Assembly (NCBI GenBank): GCA_030627905.1
Contig: DAOVRZ010000085.1
Span: 1 to 26,799 of the forward strand
Direction of reading: 5' to 3'
DNA length: 26,799 nucleotides
Origin: JAGMES01 sp023128035
GTDB taxonomy: Bacteria; Bacillota; Halanaerobiia; DY22613
Shown: positions 21,556 through 26,799 of the stretch, one piece after another
How positions within the stretch are numbered: the first letter of the stretch is position 1
How the letters are laid out: each line of letters starts with the position of its first letter
The notes under the pieces: generated by a model
What the model saw: the letters and a program-made list of their open reading frames with translations, nothing else
What the model was told of the DNA's origin: nothing
Database searches by the model: none
Translations under genes and position numbers: made by a program

Positions 21556-23169
21556 ATGAAAAAGTCATTTTTTGTATTGATCAGTATGGTTGCTATGTTA
21601 TGTTTGTTTGGCTGGTCTGTTTTGGCTTGTACAACTGTTATAGTAGGTAAAGATGCATCTGTAGATGGGTCAGTTATGACTTCACATACCTGTGATGGAT
21701 CATATGATGCTCGTGTTCAGGTTATTTCTGGAAGTACATTTGAAAAAGGCGCTATGGCTCCTGTTTATAAAGATTTATGCCATGATGGTATTCCAGGTAA
21801 GGAAAAGAAACAGGTTGGTGAAATACCTCAAGTTAAAGAAACCTATACTTATTTTAACATTGCCTATCCTTTTATGAATGAGCATCAAGTTATGATTGGT
21901 GAATGTACATTTTGGGGTCGGGATGAATCCTATAATGATGCTGGTATGATGGTGATTGAACAACTTGAAGTTTTTGGCTTGCAAAGAGCGAAGACTGCGC
22001 GTGAATGTATTCAGATCATGGGTGCATTAGCTGAAAAATATGGTTATGGTGATGGTGGTGAAGTTCTTACCGTTATAGACCAGAATGAAGCATGGGTATT
22101 TGAAATTTGTGGTCCTGGTCCATTCTGGTCTCCTGAAAGTGGAGAAATAGGTGCAATCTGGGCTGCTAGAAGAGTACCTGATGGTCATGTAACTGTAGGT
22201 GCGAATAGAAGTAGGATTGGTGAAATAGATTTAAGTAACCCAGATTATATGGCTTCAGAAAATGTAATGTCATCTGCTCAAGAGATGGGCTGGTGGAATC
22301 CAAAAGAAGAGCCATTCCGTTTCTGGAAAGCTTATAATCCTCAGCCATATGGAGCAGATTTTTATCAAAGACGTCGTGAATGGAGAGCTTTAAGTCTTCT
22401 TGCACCTTCACAAAATTTTGATCCAAATCTTGATCCAGATAATGAACAATATCCATTTTCTATTAAACCAGATAAATTAGTCTCTGTACAAGATGTTATG
22501 GCGATTTTACGTGATCATTATGAGGGAACAGAATTTGATTTGACTAAAGGTTTAGCTGCTGCTCCATTTGGTAATCCAAACAGGTATCCTACACCTAGCT
22601 CAGTAAAACCAGAAGATTTGAAAAAAGCAGATTGGGAACGTGCAATCTCTATGTTTAGATGTTCTTATAGTTTTGTAGGTCAGACAAGAAGTTGGTTGCC
22701 AGATGCTATTGGTGGAGTTCTATGGTTTGGTGAAGATGCTCCACATTCTACTTGTTATATTCCGATTTATAGTGGAGTTACTGAACTTCCAGAATCCATT
22801 ACTAGTGGTAGAAGAGATCGTTTTGATAGAAATTCAGCTTGGTGGGCATTTGACGTTGTTTCTAATTGGGCTGACCTAAAATACTCTTATATGATTAAGG
22901 ATATTAATGCTGTCCAAGAGGAATTCGAGGGAGAATTCTTTGCAATGCAACCAGCGATTGAAGATGCTGCTTTAACCATGTATAAACAAGATCCATCTTT
23001 AGCTATAAAATTCTTGACCGACTATACTAATAATACTGCTAATAAAGTAGTAGATAGATGGTGGAAGTTAGCTGATGAATTGATTTATAAATATAACGAT
23101 GGATATGTAGATGGAAAATCAGTTGGTTATCCAACAGAGTGGCTTGAAACAGTAGAATTTGGTAAATAA
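21556..23169 (+). CDS. Secreted C69 family dipeptidase
   Basis: 537 aa. Signal-like N-terminus followed by ACTTVIVGKDASVDGSVMTSHTCDGSYDARV; the Cys (C25) that starts this block is the N-terminal nucleophile of family C69 (Ntn hydrolase), exposed by cleavage. Typical blocks follow: EHQVMIGECTFWG, DAGMMVIEQLEVFGLQRAKTARECIQIM, EVLTVIDQNEAWVFEICGPG, WAARRVPDGHVTVGANRSRIGEI, and SFVGQTRSWLPDAIGGVLWFGEDAP. The enzyme cuts dipeptides with broad specificity. It is longer than lactobacillal PepD (about 470 aa). SD AAAGGAGGAAG. Last gene of the DUF6305-permease cluster, closed by a strong terminator. Confidence 0.92.
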   Translation: MKKSFFVLISMVAMLCLFGWSVLACTTVIVGKDASVDGSVMTSHTCDGSYDARVQVISGSTFEKGAMAPVYKDLCHDGIPGKEKKQVGEIPQVKETYTYFNIAYPFMNEHQVMIGECTFWGRDESYNDAGMMVIEQLEVFGLQRAKTARECIQIMGALAEKYGYGDGGEVLTVIDQNEAWVFEICGPGPFWSPESGEIGAIWAARRVPDGHVTVGANRSRIGEIDLSNPDYMASENVMSSAQEMGWWNPKEEPFRFWKAYNPQPYGADFYQRRREWRALSLLAPSQNFDPNLDPDNEQYPFSIKPDKLVSVQDVMAILRDHYEGTEFDLTKGLAAAPFGNPNRYPTPSSVKPEDLKKADWERAISMFRCSYSFVGQTRSWLPDAIGGVLWFGEDAPHSTCYIPIYSGVTELPESITSGRRDRFDRNSAWWAFDVVSNWADLKYSYMIKDINAVQEEFEGEFFAMQPAIEDAALTMYKQDPSLAIKFLTDYTNNTANKVVDRWWKLADELIYKYNDGYVDGKSVGYPTEWLETVEFGK

Positions 23170-23188
23170 GAATAGTTGATAGATAGTA

Positions 23189-23227
23189 AAAAGGTAAATC
23201 TCTAATATAGAGATTTACCTTTTTTTG
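23189..23227 (+). terminator. Terminator after the C69 dipeptidase gene
   Basis: AAAAGGTAAATCTCT (23189-23203), loop AATAT, AGAGATTTACCTTTT (23209-23223) and T run. Confidence 0.93.
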
Positions 23228-23346
23228 TGTTGTGAATTACATGAAGATTTCCTAAATCTAAAATATTAAAATATTAGCAGGATACCCATTTAATATAACG
23301 AAGTTATAGATAAGAGAATTTATGAAGTATGAGAGGAGAGTTATAG

Positions 23347-24555
23347 ATGAAGAAAAGAAATATTTTTTTGATAATTATAATCTTAATAATTTTATTGACG
23401 AGTTGCTCATTTACAAATAGGCCTCCATCTTTAGATGAAATTGGCGATAAAACTATTACTGTAGGAAAAATACTTTCTTTTAATACACATGCAAGTGATC
23501 CTGATGGAGATATATTATTTATTTCAGTTTCACCAGAAAAGTTTGAGGAATGCTTTGATTCTGAGCGAGATATCTTTGAATGGCAACCTTCCCAAGAAGA
23601 TATTGGTAAGTATCAAGTTACATTCAGAGTTAATGATGGGCAAGCATCAGCAGGTGAAACGATTAACATTACTGTAGGTTCAATAAATAATCTACCTCTA
23701 GTTAATGTAATTGCTGATCAGGTAATTAGAGAGGGAGAACAATTAGGTCCTTTAACTTTGAATGCTACCGATGAAGATAATGATCAACTTATATGGGAGA
23801 TTTTAAGTGGTCCAGGTGAAATTATCAATGATAATCAATATGTATGGCAGACGACACATAGTGACAGTGGAGAACATCAGATTATGGTTCAAGTCTTAGA
23901 TGGTAATGGAGGAAGTGCTATGTCTACATTTGGAGTGACTGTAACTAATACGAATCGCTTACCTCAAATAGTTGGTATAGCTGATCAGGTAATAGATGAA
24001 GGAGAAGAGCTAGGCCCGTTAACTCTAGAAGCAATAGACGAAGATAATGATCAACTCACATGGGAGATCGTTAGTGGCCCAGGCGAAATCATCAATAATA
24101 ATCTATATTATTGGAATGTTACATACAGTGATAGTGGAGAACATGGTGTAATCTTAAAAGTATCAGATAATGGTGGAGGTTCAGATGTTTTGAGTTTCAA
24201 AGTAACTGTTAATAATATAAATCGCTTACCACACCTCCAGTTGCGAGATAAAGATGATAATCTTTTTACAGATACAATAATTTTTACAATTGGGCAAAAT
24301 AATGAAATTTATATTGAAGCTCTAGATTCTGATAGTGACTTTCTAAACTATATGCTAGCTGATTGGTACACAAACAATGGGAATGATCTATTAGATTTTG
24401 GTACTCACTTCTCTGTTGATAAAGAGTCAGCAAAAGGAATATTTTCATGGGCACCATTAAGCGGAGACGAAGGTGAGTATAGTGTAACTTTTAAGGTTAC
24501 TGATAATAATGGCGGAAGTGATATAGAAAGTATTGTAATAAAAGTGCAGCCTTAA
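23347..24555 (+). CDS. Lipoprotein of four Ig/cadherin-like repeats
   Basis: 402 aa with a lipoprotein signal (KKR, hydrophobic stretch, LLTSC, Cys20). The mature part is four Ig/cadherin-like modules of about 90 residues. Each has the typical sequence: Pro-rich start (RPPSLDEIGDKTITVG), ASDPDGD or ATDEDNDQL, then a WEILSGPGEI segment and a GEHQIMVQVLDGNGGS strand. The DxDxD-type loops suggest Ca2+ binding. Modules 2 and 3 (from residues 123 and 212) are nearly identical, pointing to a recent 267-bp duplication. Surface display by lipid anchor; ligand unknown. The next gene, 37 bases on, encodes a predicted beta-barrel-like protein and is probably co-transcribed. SD AGAGGAGAG. Confidence 0.82.
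   Translation: MKKRNIFLIIIILIILLTSCSFTNRPPSLDEIGDKTITVGKILSFNTHASDPDGDILFISVSPEKFEECFDSERDIFEWQPSQEDIGKYQVTFRVNDGQASAGETINITVGSINNLPLVNVIADQVIREGEQLGPLTLNATDEDNDQLIWEILSGPGEIINDNQYVWQTTHSDSGEHQIMVQVLDGNGGSAMSTFGVTVTNTNRLPQIVGIADQVIDEGEELGPLTLEAIDEDNDQLTWEIVSGPGEIINNNLYYWNVTYSDSGEHGVILKVSDNGGGSDVLSFKVTVNNINRLPHLQLRDKDDNLFTDTIIFTIGQNNEIYIEALDSDSDFLNYMLADWYTNNGNDLLDFGTHFSVDKESAKGIFSWAPLSGDEGEYSVTFKVTDNNGGSDIESIVIKVQP
23713..24246 (+). repeat. Tandem duplication encoding modules 2 and 3
   Basis: Two in-frame units of 267 bp (23713-23979 and 23980-24246). Both encode ADQVI, LGPLTL, DEDNDQL, WEI(L/V)SGPGEI and SDSGEH at the same offsets, and large parts match at DNA level (for example GATGAAGATAATGATCAACT). 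Confidence 0.85.
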
Positions 24556-24592
24556 AGTTATTTGATTAGATTTGTTATTCAGGAGGTATAAA

Positions 24593-25216
24593 ATGAAAAT
24601 AATGAATAAAAAATGGATCTGTGTATTGATAATATCGTTTGTATTTTTCTTTTCACAAAATGGATTTGCAGCGGTGGATGTGGTTGCATTCCAATTCTGT
24701 GAAGAAAAAGTTCAAGATGTAAGTTTTATTCATCTTTTTATGATTGAAAAAACTTGGAATATTAATAATGATTATTGGATTGATTCTTCCTTTGGATATG
24801 GGAATTTATTAGGTGCAAATCATGAGGCATATCTATTAGACTCTGTTTTTTACAAGCAGATCAATGATGGATATAGTTTGGGAATCGGATATAAATATTT
24901 ATATGATCAAAAGAGTTTTTATAATGACATTGGTGGTAAATTAACAAAACATTTACTCTTACTTACAGTGAAGGGTGTTAAAAAAATTGGACGTTTTTAT
25001 ATTTCTGGTGAGGTTATCTATACTCCAATAGGGTTTTATAAATATATGAACGAAAATTATAAAAACCTTTCTGGTACTTATATTGGTGTAGGTATTGCAA
25101 CTTCATTGACAGAGACATTAAGTCTTTCAATTGAAATAAAATTAGGTAAAGAAAATTATATGGATGTAAGTAACTCTACTAGAATTTCAAAGGTTGGGTT
25201 ACAATATAAATTTTAA
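24593..25216 (+). CDS. Secreted beta-rich protein, possible outer-membrane barrel
   Basis: 207 aa from ATG 24593, 6 bases after AGGAGG (24581-24586); the upstream ATG at 24572 lacks an SD. A signal peptide (about residues 1-27, ending NGFAA) precedes a region of alternating polar/hydrophobic strands with many Tyr, Phe and Gly (IDSSFGYGNLLGA, YSLGIGYKYLYD, GTYIGVGIATSLTETLSLSIEIKLGKEN), ending VGLQYKF. A last strand ending in Phe is the usual signature of outer-membrane barrels and would fit a diderm Firmicute. Eight short strands would suffice for a small OmpW/OmpX-like barrel; no family match is claimed. Likely co-transcribed with the repeat lipoprotein. Confidence 0.7.
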   Translation: MKIMNKKWICVLIISFVFFFSQNGFAAVDVVAFQFCEEKVQDVSFIHLFMIEKTWNINNDYWIDSSFGYGNLLGANHEAYLLDSVFYKQINDGYSLGIGYKYLYDQKSFYNDIGGKLTKHLLLLTVKGVKKIGRFYISGEVIYTPIGFYKYMNENYKNLSGTYIGVGIATSLTETLSLSIEIKLGKENYMDVSNSTRISKVGLQYKF

Positions 25217-25233
25217 TAAATAAGTTTTATTTT

Positions 25234-25260
25234 ATGACGGGTTGGAACCCGTCATTTTTA
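25234..25260 (+). terminator. Terminator after the beta-rich protein gene
   Basis: ATGACGGGTT (25234-25243), loop GG, AACCCGTCAT (25246-25255), then TTTTTA. Confidence 0.9.
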
Positions 25261-25409
25261 TTTGCCCAATTTTCCCTAGATATAAGCAAAAAAATAAAAA
25301 AATATCTCAATAAATATAAGTTATACATAGTAACATTATAAAATTAATAAAAATAGTCTGATTAATAACATTTTTTTAAAAAATAAGAGGATTTCGAAAA
25401 AAGACGTAG

Positions 25410-25466
25410 TATACGTATAAAATAAAGGTTGTATACAATATACTGTGTACAGTATGCAGTATACTG
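25410..25466 (+). promoter_or_regulatory. Four palindromic sites, probable GntR operators
   Basis: TATACGTATA (25410-25419), TTGTATACAA (25429-25438), TACTGTGTACAGTA (25441-25454, near perfect) and CAGTATACTG (25457-25466), all built on a GTATAC or GTAC core, lie directly upstream of the FCD-type GntR gene. TTGTATACAA resembles operators of FadR/UxuR-type GntR proteins, so autoregulation is likely. Confidence 0.75.
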
Positions 25467-25497
25467 TATGTAAAATACGATATAGTAAGGAAGTGGT

Positions 25498-26160
25498 ATG
25501 ATGGATCTTTTTCCGAAATTAGAGGGTGAATTATTAAGTCAGAAAGTTTATCGAATTCTTAAGGATGCTATTGTAGAGCAAAAATTAGAACCAGGTATGA
25601 AGTTATCGGAAACAGAGATTGCCAATCAGATTGGTGTTAGTAGAACTCCAGTTAGAGAGGCCTTGAGAGAATTAGCTGTAAAAGGTTTGGCGATATCTAC
25701 ACCAAATCAAGGTATGGTGGTAAGCACTATAGATATTCAGGATGTGAAGGAAGTTCTACAGATACGTCGTGTTTTAGAAGGTCTTGCTGCCAGTTTGGTT
25801 ACTGAGATAATCACTGATGAAGAAATTCAAAGACTAGAAGAGATAATTAGCGAGATGGAACATTTCGTAAGGACTGAGGAAGTTTTATATTTTAGCAAAA
25901 TGGCTGATCAGTTTCATGAACTGATGTTTAAAGTATCTGGAAATAAAAGATTACTTATGGTTCGTAATGAAATTCATGATATTGAATTAAGATTTGGAAT
26001 TAAATCCTTAAATGTTCCAGGAAGAACAAAAAAATCTTTAGCAGAGCATTTGAAAATATTAGAGGCTATTAAGAAAAGAGATTCAGATGAAGCAGATTTC
26101 TTTAGTAAGCAACATGTTACGAATGTTATTGAAAATTTGCTTAAAACAGTTGAGGATTAA
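25498..26160 (+). CDS. GntR family regulator with FCD ligand domain
   Basis: 220 aa. N-terminal winged helix (about 12-75): SQKVYRILKDAIVEQKLEPGMKLSETEIANQIGVSRTPVREALRELAVKGL, the standard GntR signature. The C-terminal all-helical FCD domain (about 82-215) has the metal-binding set expected near D137/H140 (ADQFHELMF), H184 (LAEHLKIL) and H206 (SKQHVTNVI). Such regulators bind organic acids and often control sugar-acid or dicarboxylate uptake. ATG 25498 follows AAGGAAGTGG; the start at 25501 is equally possible. The gene is followed by a broken TRAP binding-protein gene, so its original target was probably a TRAP operon now disrupted. Four palindromes lie upstream. Confidence 0.93.
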   Translation: MMDLFPKLEGELLSQKVYRILKDAIVEQKLEPGMKLSETEIANQIGVSRTPVREALRELAVKGLAISTPNQGMVVSTIDIQDVKEVLQIRRVLEGLAASLVTEIITDEEIQRLEEIISEMEHFVRTEEVLYFSKMADQFHELMFKVSGNKRLLMVRNEIHDIELRFGIKSLNVPGRTKKSLAEHLKILEAIKKRDSDEADFFSKQHVTNVIENLLKTVED

Positions 26161-26263
26161 GACATTAATTTTTTATAAAGTTCTATCAAAGTGAAAGGAG
26201 GGGCAATGAGTTTACATATTGCTTGAAAATAGTTAATAAATAAACTTAAGGAGGATTATTTAA

Positions 26264-26490
26264 ATGAAAAGAAGGACATTATGTTTGATTTTGGCAATGT
26301 TGATGGTTTGTGTTGTTGTAAGCGGACAGGCTTTAGCTGAAGCAAAGTATGTAATGAAATGATAAAAGATTAGTTAAAACAGTTGCTGACATGAAAGGTC
26401 TTAAGATTAGAACAATGCAAGTAAAACCACATATTGATATGTTTAATGCTACTGGAGCACAGGCTTCTCCAATTCCATGGTTAGTAGGTG
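26264..26490 (+). pseudogene. Remnant of a TRAP substrate-binding protein gene (dctP-like)
   Basis: SD AAGGAGG and ATG 26264 start a normal signal peptide (MKRRTLCLILAMLMV... ending ALAEAKYVMK) that hits TGA at 26360. From 26358, in another frame, comes an internal DctP segment, NDKRLVKTVADMKGLKIRTM then PHIDMFNATGAQASPIPW, typical of the middle of TRAP binding proteins. Roughly 120 residues are missing between them, so an internal deletion joined the two parts and shifted frame. The gene ends at TAG (26491-26493 region), where IS66-like sequence begins. It cannot make a functional binding protein; the signal peptide alone would be made. Confidence 0.85.
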
Positions 26491-26799
26491 ACTAGTAACG
26501 AAATAGGCATACTACCAGAGTTTAAAGGGACAGCCGTTCATGATCATTGGAAACCGTACTATACTTTTATGGATTGTACTTATGTTGAATGTAATGCTCA
26601 TCATTTAAGGAGTCTTAAGGGCATTTATGAAAACTATGGTCATGAATGGGCACATGAGATGGCAGAATTGCTAGTTGAGATAAAAAGATATGTTGATACC
26701 CTTAAAGAACAAGGTGTTAACTGCATGGATACAGCTGATATAGGCAATTACGTTAAAAAGTATGATGATATAATTGCTAGAGGTAAGGAGGAAGATGCT
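26488..26799 (+). mobile_element. Partial IS66-family transposase (runs past window end)
   Basis: Frame open from 26488 to the end (104 codons) after a TAG at 26485. EIGILPEFKGTAVHDHWKPYYTF, ECNAHHLRSLKGI and HEWAHEMAELLVEIKRYVDTL are the characteristic central part of IS66 transposases; the Asp in VHDHW is the second catalytic Asp. The N-terminal third with the first catalytic Asp, the small tnpA/tnpB-type genes and the left terminal repeat are absent, so this is a truncated copy fused to the dctP remnant. The C-terminal part, with the catalytic Glu, may lie beyond the window. Confidence 0.88.

Noticed and set aside
26195..26224. Strong SD and ATG encoding only six residues (MSLHIA) before the dctP remnant
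   Set aside because: Too short to call a gene; it may be a leader peptide or a fragment of a lost gene.
1..26799. tRNA and rRNA genes
   Set aside because: I looked for tRNA-like and rRNA-like stretches between genes and saw none, though a covariance scan was not possible.

Overview
The window reads as AT-rich, low-GC Firmicutes DNA with strong Shine-Dalgarno sites, consensus sigma-A promoters, a T-box leader and many U-tailed hairpin terminators. A LapA-domain (DUF1049) protein, a small predicted secreted beta-barrel-like protein ending in Phe, TRAP-type transport genes and DUF3842/DUF6305 genes suggest an anaerobic, possibly diderm clostridial lineage such as the Halanaerobiales. That placement is inference; no rRNA or other marker is present.

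Layout. 1-600: the tail of an unknown gene, then two convergent tiny peptide genes (38 and 22 aa) with the same unusual C-terminus (LCGP..P..DPWE), almost identical translation leaders and a shared bidirectional terminator. 900-2500: a LapA-domain membrane protein and a branched-chain aminotransferase (ilvE) that has a good promoter and SD but no ATG/GTG/TTG start. 2538-5785 (minus): proB-proA-proC under a T-box whose specifier is CCU (Pro). 5808-5930: a long imperfect palindrome, then the CCA-adding enzyme (minus). 7530-9223: a small lipoprotein, a PrsW-type protease and a DUF3842 protein. 9319-13746: a tightly packed operon from a sigma-W-like promoter: ECF sigma factor, zinc-finger anti-sigma, two bactofilin-like membrane proteins flanking a DUF4097 lipoprotein, and a Gly-rich membrane protein. 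With PrsW just upstream this looks like a complete envelope-stress module. 13845-15705: a YbgC-like thioesterase, VanZ-like protein, a polytopic membrane protein and a thioredoxin-fold protein that has lost both active-site cysteines. 15775-15843: a perfect 28-bp inverted repeat between divergent genes.

15916-23169: a histidine kinase (its start lies across an A9 tract) and a CitB/DctR-like response regulator, followed by a secreted DUF6305 protein, a DctM-like permease, a 54-aa membrane protein, an M14/AstE-type metallohydrolase and a secreted C69 dipeptidase. The likely theme is sensing, cleavage and import of peptides or acylated amino acids, but the substrate is not known.

23347-25260: an Ig/cadherin-like repeat lipoprotein and a predicted beta-barrel-like protein. 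25410-26160: a GntR/FCD regulator with four palindromes upstream. 26264-26799: a gutted dctP (TRAP binding protein) remnant joined to a partial IS66 transposase that runs off the window, so the downstream locus of the GntR regulator has been broken by deletion and insertion.
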